From Emergomyces orientalis (taxonomy: Eukaryota; Ascomycota; Eurotiomycetes; Onygenales; Ajellomycetaceae), in assembly GCA_002110485.1 (NCBI GenBank), contig MOWL01000050.1:186001-250000 (forward strand): a DNA stretch of 64,000 nucleotides. Direction: 5' to 3'. The position numbers and the translations under genes are program-made. Below are positions 1 to 10,766 of the stretch, one piece after another (position 1 is the stretch's first letter; each line of letters begins with the position of its first letter). The notes under the pieces are model-generated. The model was not told the origin of the DNA, made no database searches, and saw only the letters and a program-made list of their open reading frames with translations.

Positions 1-1346
1 GTTGGGAGGGTGACGCGTTGCTCGGATGCCATGCATGCGAGGGAGATCATACCACCCAATCAATAAGTTCTCGTGCATCGTGAAAACCCAATCCAGACTT
101 CAGAGGTATGTGTATCATATCTCAGGGACGGGCAGCCAGGGAGGTGCTGGAAACCTTTGTTGTGTCTTGTTTGTTCCCCTTCGCCGGGTGAAGAAAAAAT
201 ATCTTTTGTGGGAAATTTTCTTGTGCGAATTGCTCTCGATTTGTCGATTTGTCGAAATGTCGGGTTGAATCCAAGCGGGCCAATCTTGCTTGGAATTTTT
301 TGGTAAAATATCATGGAATCTCAAGCACGTCATATTCCTCAGTTGTGTAATAATATTTAAATTACAACCGTAGCTTCGGGGATCTGGGGGTTGGTGTGGC
401 TTTCGATTGCCCGATATCAAGAACGGCTATGATTCGCCTCTTTTTTCCCCACGCTTTCGAGATTTAAATATGGCGCTCGTGACTCGGCGACTGTTGACCA
501 CATTGTCGCACAATGGCTGATGGCCCACCCGATTGTTTTGTTTTCGTGCTTGAATTGTAATCGACAAGCGACATGTTCGCCTTTGAACCCAGCGCTGTCG
601 CTCCGGGGAGCTCAAGGTGCAGGTGAATATAGAACTGTGAAGGTTCTCAACAGCAGGCAATGAATTTGTTGGGAAAATTGAATCCTCTCAGCCGCAGACA
701 ATGGGATCCAATTGAAAAGAAGAAAAGAAAAGAAAGAAAGAAAACAAAATTGAAGAAAAGGAATCCTGCAGCGAAGACAATGAGGGTAGAACTAATGCAG
801 TCACGGAAACGGCTATCACACCAGCAATTCAACATATGAGGGGCTCACTGCAACTCCCCCAGGGTTTTCTGCTCCCCCTGTAGAGTTGTAAATATCAATG
901 CCAAAGAGCTAAAAATGGGCCTGTCAATGGCCAGTCCCCTTTTCACCTGCTTTAGAACCTGCCAGTTGTGCTTTACTGTACCAAGGACTTGTACATACCT
1001 GGACCTCGACGCTCATTGAGAGCCACGTAATGGCCTTGCTATCACGAAGAGGGTGATTTTCTGCTGGTAGCAATGGTTGTACTAAAGAAAAATGGCAAAA
1101 ACACAATGCCAGGGTCTACACTGGACCCTTGAGCTGCAAAGTGCATATGTTTGCGGATATGATATCAATATTATCAGAATGAGGAGGAAATAGGAGGTTG
1201 CTGACTACTGTCTTAGCTAATCTCCTCTGCAGTCCCAAATATCTGTAGATCAAATCCCCGCTCCGTGAGAACTCAAGATGGATATTCTGATATTCATTTA
1301 TTTATTAGGTCACTATAGTAAGAGATACAGCCATAGAGTGACAGTG
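1..1346. other. Intergenic, no gene seen
   Basis: I see no supported gene here. Short open frames on both strands overlap one another and lack domain-like composition. A purine-rich stretch of GAAAA/GAAAG units lies at about 713-752. The left edge may carry regulatory DNA of a gene outside the window. Confidence 0.5.
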
Positions 1347-2207
1347 ATGGATACTCAGAACGATACCCCGCGACCCGAAGACCCTCCCCGCACTCCTCCC
1401 CACCCCCCATACTCTCCCATCACCCCTGTCCTCTCCCACGCTGCCATGCTTCCCCCGCCGTCGCCCTTGCAGCAGACTATCCCGCCCCTCTCAACCTCCG
1501 TCGCCTCCACTTTTTCTCTTGCCTCCAGCCCCGGAAGCATTACTGCGCATAATATCTCCACCGCCCCGCCCACATCTACCCCCGCACCCGCCTTCATTAC
1601 TGAGCCTTCCCCGGTCCCCATATCAGAGAGTGACAATCCAGACGTTATCGCCCTCCGCTCTGCCATATCCATCCTCCAAATGCAAAAACAGCAAGCATTA
1701 CGCGATATAAAAACCCTAGACAATTTAAAACAGGCCGCGGCAGCGCACCCGGAAGCATTTGCCAGGGAACTCACCAAGGGGAAGCTTACCTCCAAGGCTA
1801 GCGATATCTTCAACCCTACCGGTCTCGATGATGGAGATGAAGATACAGTTGGGCCGGCGCCTGTAGGGCAGCGAACAACTACTCGAGAGAATACATCTAG
1901 TGCTATGGACGAGGCGGCTATGGATATTGTCGAGCCGGCGTTCCCGTCCTTTGGGATAATCCCCACCCCGCAACAGGTGGTGCGCATGCCGCCTATCAAC
2001 TGGGCTAAATACCATATAGTCGGCGAACCTCTGGATAAGCTTCATGAAGAGCAGAGACGACGCCCGTCGCCCGGTGAGCCACGGAGGGATGATGTCCCGT
2101 CGCAGCAAAGAGCCCCAGAACATTTTATCGCGGCGCCATATCGGCCGTTTACGGATAGTCTGGAGCCCCCTATGAAAACGCGGAGTACGAGTAGAGCGAA
2201 GAAGTGA
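1347..2207 (+). CDS. Proline-rich conserved fungal protein, function unknown
   Basis: This single-exon frame encodes about 286 residues from the ATG at 1347. An in-frame ATG at 1278 would add 23 residues, but these are hydrophobic and do not resemble the rest, so the later start is preferred. The first third is rich in Pro, Ser and Thr and probably disordered. The middle holds a predicted helix with AISILQMQKQQALRDI followed by AHPEAFARELTKG. The last part has a compact block with MPPINWAKYHIVGEPLDKLH and ends in a basic tail (TRSTSRAKK). The mixture of a conserved-looking core with a disordered N-terminus suggests a nuclear or complex-associated protein, but I do not recognise the family and assign no function. 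Confidence 0.75.
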   Translation: MDTQNDTPRPEDPPRTPPHPPYSPITPVLSHAAMLPPPSPLQQTIPPLSTSVASTFSLASSPGSITAHNISTAPPTSTPAPAFITEPSPVPISESDNPDVIALRSAISILQMQKQQALRDIKTLDNLKQAAAAHPEAFARELTKGKLTSKASDIFNPTGLDDGDEDTVGPAPVGQRTTTRENTSSAMDEAAMDIVEPAFPSFGIIPTPQQVVRMPPINWAKYHIVGEPLDKLHEEQRRRPSPGEPRRDDVPSQQRAPEHFIAAPYRPFTDSLEPPMKTRSTSRAKK

Positions 2208-2527
2208 GGGAGGTTTTATACGCGCACGTAAAGATATGAAGTATATTTATGATACGTACAAAAAAAACAAGCATTTGTTACGACTATCAGAGATGAACTG
2301 GTTTGCGCCCCGATTAACGCAAATCTGGCATATATCCATTCAGAACCTTTCGGCAATGTTGTTCAGCAATATTGAAAAACGGAAAACGCACCCCAGTAAA
2401 TATAGAAGCATGTGGCACGGTGGCTACGTACAGCACAACAGTCAGCTATCCTCCTTTCTTCCAAAACCAACACCAATACACTTTATGTCGGTATTTTGCC
2501 CATTTTCAAATCCTCAATTACGCTCCT

Positions 2528-2986
2528 TCACCGAACAGCCATCTGCATCCCAATATGTGCCATAGCAATATTCCCCCAAATAATTGCCGCCGCGCACTCC
2601 GGGCACGTCTCATCCTGGAACTCGAAATCCGCATCAACGCGCCCATACACCATGCTACGCGTCCTGCATCGTCCCTGGCGCTTCCGCTCCTTCCAGAACA
2701 GCGGGTCGATGGGAAAATATTTGCCGCAAGCCATACACAGCCGGTGCTCGTCTGTCATCCACGACTCCAACCGAAAGAGGATCTGCAGCCGCATAGAGCT
2801 GTCGTATAAGACGCCGTAGCCACCGTTCAGGTGGCGGGTTGTGTGTGCGAAGGTTTTGTTTGTCAAGCCTAGACACACCTGGTCTGGCACGTCGAGTTCG
2901 CTGAATATCATCTTCATTACTTCGATGGGTAATTTGGTGATAGATGAAAATGATTGTTGTGCTCCTGACTGCCATCCACGATGCAT
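2528..2986 (-). CDS. F-box protein, short
   Basis: This frame encodes about 152 residues. Residues 18-50 read as an F-box: KLPIEVMKMIFSELD, then QVCLGLTNKTFAH. That fits the LPxEhhxxIhxxLxxxxxxxLxxxxxxF pattern that binds Skp1 in SCF ubiquitin ligases. The C-terminal half has two cysteine pairs, CMAC and CPEC, separated by a basic stretch, which could form a zinc-binding substrate module. I chose the ATG at 2986 because it lies about 18 residues before the F-box. The frame stays open upstream to 3097 and beyond, so an extra N-terminal exon, or a fusion with the gene at 3069-4192, is possible. The substrate is unknown. Confidence 0.7.
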   Translation of the reverse strand: MHRGWQSGAQQSFSSITKLPIEVMKMIFSELDVPDQVCLGLTNKTFAHTTRHLNGGYGVLYDSSMRLQILFRLESWMTDEHRLCMACGKYFPIDPLFWKERKRQGRCRTRSMVYGRVDADFEFQDETCPECAAAIIWGNIAMAHIGMQMAVR

Positions 2987-3068
2987 AAGGCCACATGAGA
3001 ACTCGACCCAGAGACTCTTTGTGATCTGCCAGTGTGGAACGAAAAGACACATCAGCTTCATTTCATGT

Positions 3069-4192
3069 TCATTTCCATTCTTCTTCCCTTTCCTCATACA
3101 AGTAGTATGAAAAATATAGAATGACAGAAATGTAGCCTGGCATCTAGAAGTGGCTTGTGTTTCTATTTTTTGTGTTTGTATGTTTTCTTCTACTCACCTG
3201 GTAATTCACATAGAACCTGTAAATCTTGCTTCTGTTATCCGTCACATACCACTGAATATTCATGTCCGGGACCATCATTTTAAGCCAGCACATCCATTCT
3301 GCAGCCACTATCTCTGAGCTTTTCTCTCCTGGATGGTTCTGCTCATCCCGTTGGTCCTGTTCGGCTTGTTGGCCCTGGTCGTTCCGCTGGTCCCCTTGCT
3401 CGTTGCTTTGTGTTTCTAGCTGAGGCAATGCTTCGCCAAAGTTGTTTGGCAGAGCAATTGCCAGGTTGTTCGGGAAGTGACTACGACATTCCATCATAGT
3501 CAGTATCTTCCTCTTCTTTCTTTCTAGTCCATTGGTCTCATTCCCGTAGGCATATTCTGTCTCTCATATCCATATACCACATGCTAGCTAGTTCATATCC
3601 TTGCTGCAGTTCGTTTCCGTTGGGCTCCGCGTCCTTTTCAACCCCTCTAATTCTGGGAAAGCTTTTGCGTGACATCTATACTAACCTCACAAACCAGCTA
3701 GATAGGCGGCCAGACTAGGATCTAGCCCTCCCATGGCGAAAAAAGACAAAACAGAAATAGATACGGAATGGTGAACTCACCGACGCTGGCGGATTGTCAA
3801 TGACATCCTCATCTGCTCCACTGGTGTCAACGGGGGCATGCTGGCGAACGCCCCCGCACTGCTGGCAAAGATGGGACCATTAGTGACACTGCTCTCTTCT
3901 GTTTTCTTCTCTTCTTTTCGATGCAAAGAATAATATAAGGGACGAAAAGAGCTGTGAATAAAACAAATAGCATTCAGCTGCTGGAATGGAGAATGGAAAA
4001 GCAGGCATGAAGAGGAGAGCAATGTGGCCTATAAAGAATATGATTCCCCTTTCATTCTTTCTCAAATAACTTGCGGCGGGTACATACGGGTTAGGTGTTT
4101 GGCGTAGCTACTTACTCATTCCTCTGCTCGGGAACTTTCAAGAAGTCAGAGATGAAAATTTTGCTCTGCTGCTGAGCTGCAACTGTAGCCAT
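3069..4192 (-). CDS. Four-exon hypothetical protein, Gln/Asp-rich centre
   Basis: I assembled this gene from splice signals. Exon 1 is 4192-4116 (starts MATVAAQQQSKIFISDFLKV, donor GTAAGT), exon 2 is 3888-3781 (donor GTGAGT), and exon 3 is 3480-3198 (donor GTGAGT). All phases match: 77, 108 and 283 nt give 156 codons. A last exon at 3143-3069, after acceptor TTCTAG, would add 24 residues and a stop, for 180 residues in total. Another acceptor 6 bp downstream would instead read into the F-box frame. Visible features are a Pro/Met segment (MPPLTPVEQMRMS), a Gln/Asp/Glu-rich low-complexity centre, and a Trp/Tyr-rich end with WMCWLKMMVPDMNIQWYV. I do not recognise the family. The first three exons are well supported and the 3' end is not. 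Confidence 0.5.
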
Positions 4193-5191
4193 TGCTTTAT
4201 TTTTTGCTCTTTTCCTTCTCTGTGGGTGTTGGTATGTTTTCTACGGATTGCCGCTGTGCTGGTTTTTGTGCTGATCCGGGGATGATAATAGGATCCGGGA
4301 ATGGAAAGGATCAAAGTTTAAAAATATTTAGACCCCTTGCTTGTTTGTCAAGAGCTAAAGACTAGAGAGTGAAACTGAATATGCAGATGAGAAAAAGATT
4401 ACAATTATGAGACAGAAGGTTTTAGTTGTGTGGGTATAGATAGATACAGTGAATCATATCAACCAAAAAGGGGGGGCTGGACAACAACAACAAACAACAA
4501 CAACAACGCAATTGAAGCTCTCCCTTTTCCTTTGAACTTTGATAGAAGCCGCAGCAGTTACACTTCAAGTGAACACATTAGAGGCCTTGAAAGAAGGGGA
4601 GTTCAACGAGGCAAACTAACCCCCTCCCAACCCCCCCCCCCTTTTTTTTTGCTGAATTCCCCCACAGCCCCTCTTCATTCTACGGCTTATATCGAGTTGC
4701 CAGACATTGTGTATACCATACAGGGAGCTCAGATATATTCAATATATATTGAGCTAGAATACTAATTGCGTCCCACTGGCAAAAAGCCGATGGAAATGCA
4801 CACCCAGTTTGCCGGTTACCATGCTCTCTAGAGAAGAGCTGTAAAAAAAAAATTGGGACAGGAGATAGAGGACGGATGTATACATAGTATGTAGGCGGCT
4901 ACTAAAATGTAAGTCTTGTTTTTCAACTCGTACTCATCATCTTAAGAATAAGTTATTCTAAACCTACCCAACGCATGTAAATCAAACTGCTCCTCGCTAA
5001 AGGGGCATAGTTAATAACGCAACGCCAGACCCGGAACTCCGTCTACTCCTAGGTAAGCTAAAAGATAGAGAAACAATCCAGTAAAAAGAACCCCATAAAA
5101 CCAGTTTAAACCCTTCCCATAAGACAAATACCCCCACGATCCCATTATTAGAATGGTATAAATCAATAATTTGGCACGTCCATATAGCAAT
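4193..5191. other. Intergenic with low-complexity tracts
   Basis: No gene was seen between the 5' end of the four-exon hypothetical gene and the 3' end of TAF7. It holds a CAA-type repeat at about 4481-4507 and a C-run followed by a T-run at 4631-4650. The remainder is AT-rich. Confidence 0.5.
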
Positions 5192-6856
5192 CTACCCATC
5201 CTCATCCCCCTCCCCAAACGAAACCTTCTTCAGCTCCAAGGCCTGCTTAAGACTCTGAACCCGCTTGCCCAGCTTCGATTTCAATATCGGGTTCGCCATA
5301 CTCTCCCACTTAAGCGTCTCGGTCTGCACCAGTGCCTCCAGCTCCGCAATCTCCTCCCGCTGCTGCTCCAGTTGTCGTTGCTGTTCCAGGGCGTCTTCGT
5401 CGAGGTCTGCCTCCTCGCCTGAGGAGCCTTCTTCACTTTCGTCGTCCTCGTCCTCGTCTCCGGATGTTTCGCCTGGTGTTTGAAGTTTGGTGCTCGGCGT
5501 GCCCGCATCGAGGTCGCCGTCGACTTCTTCACCCTCTGGTTCGACCCCGGGTTCCATGTTCGTTTCTGGTACGGTTGCCTGGGTCGTGACGGGCATTTGG
5601 GTCTGTGAGGCTCCAGCGGCTGCGGAGACAGGGGCAGGTGCAGAATCACCATCCGCATGTGCTGCAAGTGCCGCCTCCATCTCTGCAGCAAGCTCATCTT
5701 CGAAGTCGTCGCCGCCTTCTTCCTGGGCAGAGGGTTGGGCATAGCCGTCCATGACGTAGTCGTCCACTTCCCCTTCAGCATCCTGCTCGTCATCATATTC
5801 CTGCCCTGCCAGGTTATACCTCGCACCATCGTCGCTCATAGCGCTAGTCTCCCGCATATACTGCGCGTAATCCAGTATCTCGAACTCAGGCGGGCTCTCC
5901 GCCGCCATGTCTTCCCTGAGTAAACGCGCAACTTCTAACTCGACCGCCTCGATGGTTCTGTTGCTAATCCGCTTCCGGAACCGTCTCTTGCGCACCCAAC
6001 GGAGCGGCGGGCTGATGCCATGGGCGTACTGAAAAGTGGACTCGTCGACGTCCTTAGGCAGCGGGTGGGTATGAGCTTCCTCCTCCGAGTTCACACGACC
6101 AAGGACAAGTAGCATCTGGCAGATATCTGCGGATTTATACCACCCCCGCTTATCCCAGCTCTTCATGCCTTCGATGATACATGGTAAGTCGACCAGGGAT
6201 GCCGCATATATGTGTCCGCGGATGGTGAGAACGGCGCGCCGCCCATCCCTTGTCAGCGACTTGAAGCTAATATCGGCTCCACCCTGGCTTCGAGGCCCAA
6301 AACGCTTCTCCGCCACGGCTTGTCGGAGGTATTCGCAATCTTCGCCTGGTTGCATACGGAGGATGAACTGCTCTTCCAGCGCTGGGTCCTTTTCCGTATC
6401 TGAAGCTTCAGAGTCATATCCCACACCTTTTGGTCGGACCGGTGGTTCCCCTTTGCTTCGCAGACGAATGGACGGCGGCGGTTTAGTGCTGAGCTTTATG
6501 CGCTTCACCGCGGGGACTTTAGAAGATGCTTTGTTCGCCGAACCTCTAGCTGCCGTATGTATGCCTGTATCGTTACCGGAAACTTCTCTTGCTCGTTTCT
6601 TTGATGCACCTGCTCGTGGAATATCTTGGGAGGCCTTGGCGCGGGAAGCCTTGGGCTTTTTGGAGGACTTGGACGCGGAAACTGGAGGGGCGGCGGGTTC
6701 ATCAGCGCTGGGTTTTGGGCCGATTTTGAATTTGAGTTTGGGAAGTGATGAGCCTCCAGGCGTAGTTGGAGCAGGAGGAGGAGAAGAAGCGGAGTTGGCA
6801 GCTTGGTCAACCTTTGGTTTGCTGAAGGTCAGCTTGAGCATCGGTCGAGAAGACAT
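5192..6856 (-). CDS. TAF7: TFIID subunit TAF7
   Basis: This uninterrupted frame of about 554 residues encodes the TAFII55/TAF7 subunit of the general transcription factor TFIID, which acts in the nucleus in RNA polymerase II pre-initiation. After a Lys/Pro/Ser-rich N-terminus (MLKLTFSKPKVD), the TAFII55 domain spans roughly residues 159-335. It shows ALEEQFILRM, FKSLTRDGRRAVLTIRGHIY, LVDLPCIIEGMKSWDKRGWY and SADICQMLLVLGRV, then SPPLRWVRKRRFRKR. The C-terminal half is a long acidic region (DEDEDDESEEGSSGEE), followed by a Gln/Glu coiled coil at about 505-545. The ATG at 6856 starts the typical MxxLKLTFxKPK head; the frame runs on upstream without homology. It is transcribed divergently from TAF3, with 566 bp between the start codons. 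Confidence 0.93.
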   Translation of the reverse strand: MSSRPMLKLTFSKPKVDQAANSASSPPPAPTTPGGSSLPKLKFKIGPKPSADEPAAPPVSASKSSKKPKASRAKASQDIPRAGASKKRAREVSGNDTGIHTAARGSANKASSKVPAVKRIKLSTKPPPSIRLRSKGEPPVRPKGVGYDSEASDTEKDPALEEQFILRMQPGEDCEYLRQAVAEKRFGPRSQGGADISFKSLTRDGRRAVLTIRGHIYAASLVDLPCIIEGMKSWDKRGWYKSADICQMLLVLGRVNSEEEAHTHPLPKDVDESTFQYAHGISPPLRWVRKRRFRKRISNRTIEAVELEVARLLREDMAAESPPEFEILDYAQYMRETSAMSDDGARYNLAGQEYDDEQDAEGEVDDYVMDGYAQPSAQEEGGDDFEDELAAEMEAALAAHADGDSAPAPVSAAAGASQTQMPVTTQATVPETNMEPGVEPEGEEVDGDLDAGTPSTKLQTPGETSGDEDEDDESEEGSSGEEADLDEDALEQQRQLEQQREEIAELEALVQTETLKWESMANPILKSKLGKRVQSLKQALELKKVSFGEGDEDG

Positions 6857-7422
6857 AGTGAGCGAGTGGTGTTTAATCAAAATGGCTGAGCATGGCAGGT
6901 TAGTGTAATGGTTGTAGGGGGTGTAACTAGATGAAGACACAGTGAGGGTTCTGAGAGAAATTCTAATGGAGGGGTATATATATTGTTACATATATAGCGA
7001 GAAATGACAAGACACCTCTCTAGCAGCAGCAGAGGGCCGATATTGTTGTATATTGTTGTATATTGTTTCTTTATCGAAGTTGATACAGATCACTTGAAGC
7101 CGGATGTCCTGCCGAATCGGGCTTAGTTAACTACCCTCTGTGCTGAGTCATCCAATCCAACCCCAGCTCAAAGGCGCAAAGACTCAACAAACAACAATCA
7201 ACAGACAACAGTCACTCATTATTGAATAGTAAGTGTGATACTATTGTTGCTGTTGTTGCTGTTGTTGGGGATAGTAATATACTAGGAGCTAGGGGTGAAT
7301 TCGAATGTGAATGTGGCACTCTGCTTTGGCATACTACTCCGACCAGCAGCAGATGTCTTGTCCTCCCTCCGACTCTTGGACCTCTCCTCCGCAGTCGCGG
7401 CCTTATTCTATATGGAAGAAAA
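6857..7422. promoter_or_regulatory. Shared TAF7/TAF3 divergent promoter region
   Basis: This 566-bp segment separates the start codons of two TFIID subunit genes pointing away from each other. It contains three head-to-tail copies of a decamer (TATTGTTGTA) at 7041-7070, the third copy imperfect, and further TTG/CAA-rich tracts at 7170-7265. No single TATA box or known factor site stands out. Co-regulation of the two genes is an inference from layout. Confidence 0.5.
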
Positions 7423-8161
7423 ATGTCGGCGCCCAACCTCTACCACACCTTACTACGTCCCCCAGTTATTCAAATCCTTCGCGCTGCGGGCTTCCACTCT
7501 GCCAGTCCCTCGGTCATCGACACGTTCACAGACCTCGCCGCCCGCTATCTGATGCTCCTCGTTTCCTTCACCAGCGACCATGCCAACAACAGCCACGACG
7601 AAATCCCCATCCCAAACCTCCACGACGTCATCATGGCCCTGCAGGATGCGGGTGCCCTGAGACCGCAGATGTCTGTCTCAGAGGAGGTCCTCAGAGGCGT
7701 AGAGGATATGCGAGGACTCGAGTCGTTTATGGCTTGGTTCTCAGGACCGGTTAATAAGGAGATTAAACGGGTGGCTGGGTTCCTGCCCAGCGAGGGGGAT
7801 GTGGTTGATGAAGACTCGCTTGAGAAAGAGGATTACTTGACTGGTACGTCTAGTAATTTGTTTATTTCTTGAATAAGTGCAGCATCAGACCTTGTCTGTT
7901 TGGACCTTCTCAGCTAATAATTATTTTACAAATATAGCGCTGAAGAAGAAGCACAGCAAAACCGGGGAAGAATCGCGGTATCAGGGTACTGTCCTTGGGA
8001 AAAGCGGAGAGGTGCATCCCATTGTCATAGAGGGCGGAGCTGAAAGCATAAAAGCTTGGGGTATGCAGATCCGATCGAGGGAAGCGAGCACCGAGGCCGC
8101 GTCGTCCGTTATGAGCAGCGTCCCGAGCAGTCTGTCAGATGTGGTGGAGATGGAAATATGA
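7423..8161 (+). CDS. TAF3: Bromodomain-associated histone-fold protein, TAF3-like
   Basis: Exons 7423-7843 and 7938-8161 (intron with GTACGT donor and ATATAG acceptor) encode 214 residues. Residues 6-75 form a bromodomain-associated histone fold: YHTLLRPPVIQILRAAGF, then TFTDLAARYLMLLVSFT and NLHDVIMALQDAGAL. This matches the N-terminus of TAF3, which pairs with TAF10 in TFIID. The short form without a PHD finger is usual for fungal TAF3. The second exon is basic (LKKKHSK), then turns Ser/Glu-rich. I chose ATG 7423 because it sits six residues before the fold; an upstream in-frame extension lacks homology. TAF8 and SPT7 carry related folds, so TAF3 is the best but not the only reading. Confidence 0.82.
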
Positions 8162-9095
8162 ATGCCTCGCATATATCGATCAGGTTGATCTTAATGTATC
8201 TTGCCCGTATTGGCGTGCGCAGTCTATTGATTGCCCATACGTGCGAACCTTATCCAGCAAAGGGATTGTCGGGGCTATTTCTGGGTTACCAGGACTGGTT
8301 CAGCCAGCATGAATGAAAATAGGTCTCATAGCAGTTCGCACGGAGCATGACCATAATATGCACTGGAACCTCCATCATTGCTGGGGCTCGCTTGAGCTGA
8401 ACATTGGGGCGAGGAGCCACAGCGGTGAATAATCGAAAGCAAATGCCGTCCCACATATGGGCGAGACGACAAAAAAACCCAGCTCCAAGTACCTGGAACC
8501 ATGCCGCGATATTCCACTGCGTTCTCGATAACAAGCCGGCCGATGTCGAAGGGGTACGTCGGTCCGCTCATATTCCTAAGGAGGATTGTTGAGTTTGGTT
8601 TGGTCGAACGGGAGCATGTGGGCGCAGAGGACTCTATATTAGAGAGTAGATTCCTCAACAGTTAGCAACATGCAACTACGGGAAAAGATACCGGAAGTGT
8701 CTGAAGGAACCTATTAGGGCTTGAAAATATTCAAAGTACTAGATCTGAAGCAAGTAAGGCGTATTTTAAATAAGCATACACAATCGACTCTTTGCATTTT
8801 CTCGAAAATATATCAATTAATGGTATCTATATTTCTAGCCCTCACGATTACTATTCTGTAGCTCCCGTATAATGACAGTAGTATTTTCTCTGTTTTGTTG
8901 CCCCTGAGTAAAATAAAAATCTCACCATATTTCTGTCCCTATAACATTGTCTAACACCAACACATCTAACAGCAACAACTTATATCAAACCTCTTAATCT
9001 GCATACTCCAGTAGACCCCACCTCACCCATGAGCACAACAACTCTACAACTCACGTTAAATAAACAAATACCATCCCCCACTTATCCTCAAAACC
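8162..9095. other. Intergenic, AT-rich towards palC
   Basis: I see no supported gene. A 110-residue open frame on the minus strand (8326-8658) has no recognisable domain. From about 8640 the DNA becomes AT-rich up to the palC start and presumably holds its promoter. Confidence 0.45.
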
Positions 9096-10766
9096 ATGGT
9101 CTTCTCCTTCTCCCTCCCCACCACCTCTCACCTGTCCTTCCAGTCCTATCTATCCTCCCCCACCCACCCCTCCCTCCCGCAATCCGCGTCCACAGCCCGC
9201 CACGCCGTCCGTCTCGCGCTCAAGAAACACAAACGTCTCTCCCCCGCCCAACAATCAGGCCACTTACAGCCCATCCTCGCCACTTTAAATGAGTACATCC
9301 CATACCTTTTTGCCCTCTCGCGCGGGCTTAGCTCCGACCCCGCCCCGCACGGCGCGGAGGATATCGATATCCACCTCCGCTCTGAAATCGAGGTCGAATG
9401 GCGCGCCACTCTCTCGTCAACTTCCTCTCTTCTCCGTCTGCGGCGGGGTGAAATAGGACTGGGCCGCTCTTCTCGCGTCCGTGGTCGCGGGCTGGATTTT
9501 GAAATCGCCTTCGTGCTCTCGACGCTTGGATATGTCCTGGCCAACCTCGGGCGGACCAGGTATCTAAAGACACTCTATGCGAACAAAACACCTACGCCAG
9601 AGCTGAAGACAGCGGCCGTGCAAACGGCGACTAAATACCTTCTCCACTCTAGCAGCGTACATGCGTTTCTAGCTTCGTCGCCTTCCTTCTCGGGCCTGTG
9701 TGCGGCCAATTCTACCCCGCAGACCTCCAAATTGCATAAATCTATATCTACGGCTACTTCTGCATCTACTTCTCCGCCTGAAACAGACACATCCGCAATA
9801 CCCATTCCAGACCTCGACCCGTCAACACTATCAGCACTCTCCACCCTATCCCTCGCGGAAGCTACCCTCCTCGCTGTCGTCAAGGACGACGCCTACCTCT
9901 CTGCCTGTATCCAGGCGCGGAACTCCCTTGACACGGACTGGATGGTTAAGCCGCCTGATATTCCAAAAGTTCGTACATTGCTTTTTGCGCGTCTGTGCGT
10001 GCGCGCCGCGGAGTATGCGGAGCAGGCTCTCTCGAGCGCCGGTGCTGTTCGTGGCCAGGGGAGCGACGCCAAGGTCGACGAGGATTTGCTTAATTACATG
10101 CGTAGTTTGGCGAGGGTGTGTCGTGCGAAGGCTTGCAGGTTTTTCGGTATAGATGCGGAGATGGCGGGGAAGACTGGGGAGGGGATTGCGTGGTTGAGGG
10201 CAGGGAGGGGGATGTTGGGGTTTCGGGGTGCGTTGGAAGGGGATGAGAATATGGAAGGGAATGTGAAAGGGAAGGGGAGAGGGGGATTTGGTACAGGGTT
10301 CTCAAGATTGAAAAGGGGGTGGTCGGACCGGAGAGAGGAAAGGAAGATCGAGAAGGAAGCAGCGTCGTCCAGGGGGGATGAGCTGGAGCGTGAGGCGGAG
10401 ATAGATTGGGGGGATGATGCGGGGAGGGACGAGGAGGGGAGGGTGCTGGATATGCTTGAAGCGAAGTGGGTGAAGATGAATGATACTGTACGTCTGTGAC
10501 CCCCGTGGAGTGACATATGTTAGCAACCACTAACCGGTACATAGATAAATACCCAACTCATCCCCTCGCCATCGTCGTACCTGGCAAACTTGCCTTCAGG
10601 CAGAGACATCCACTCAACACCTGCTGCATATGCTCCTCCTCAGCTTGATGCAGAACAACTAGTGCACATGCGCGCACCGCCGGACACCCAGGAGTCCCTG
10701 GACGTGGCGGATAGTAGCGATGAAGATGTTGATGAGGGGGGAGCGGCTGGCAGGGGGTATTTCTAG
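9096..10766 (+). CDS. palC: pH-response regulator PalC, BRO1 domain
   Basis: Exons 9096-10487 and 10545-10766 encode 537 residues. The 57-bp intron has donor GTACGT, branch CTAAC and acceptor ATAG. PalC is the BRO1-domain protein that links the plasma-membrane PalH/PalF sensor to ESCRT-III (Vps32) and to PacC processing at ambient alkaline pH. The N-terminus (MVFSFSLPTTSHLSFQSYL) is typical of the family. The BRO1-like region runs to about residue 370, with LDFEIAFVLSTLGYVLANLG, LKTAAVQTATKYLLHSSS and CVRAAEYAEQALSS. It continues into a basic segment, and the spliced C-terminus reads INTQLIPSPSSYLANLPSGR, as in other PalC proteins. It ends in an acidic patch. Its tail faces the complex I subunit gene. 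Confidence 0.92.

Noticed and set aside
1278..1346. Earlier start for the proline-rich protein
   Set aside because: The 23 added residues are hydrophobic and unlike the rest; the ATG at 1347 is followed directly by the typical Pro/Thr-rich region.
8326..8658. 110-residue minus-strand frame downstream of the TAF3-like gene
   Set aside because: No motif or splice context; a frame of this length is common by chance in this composition.
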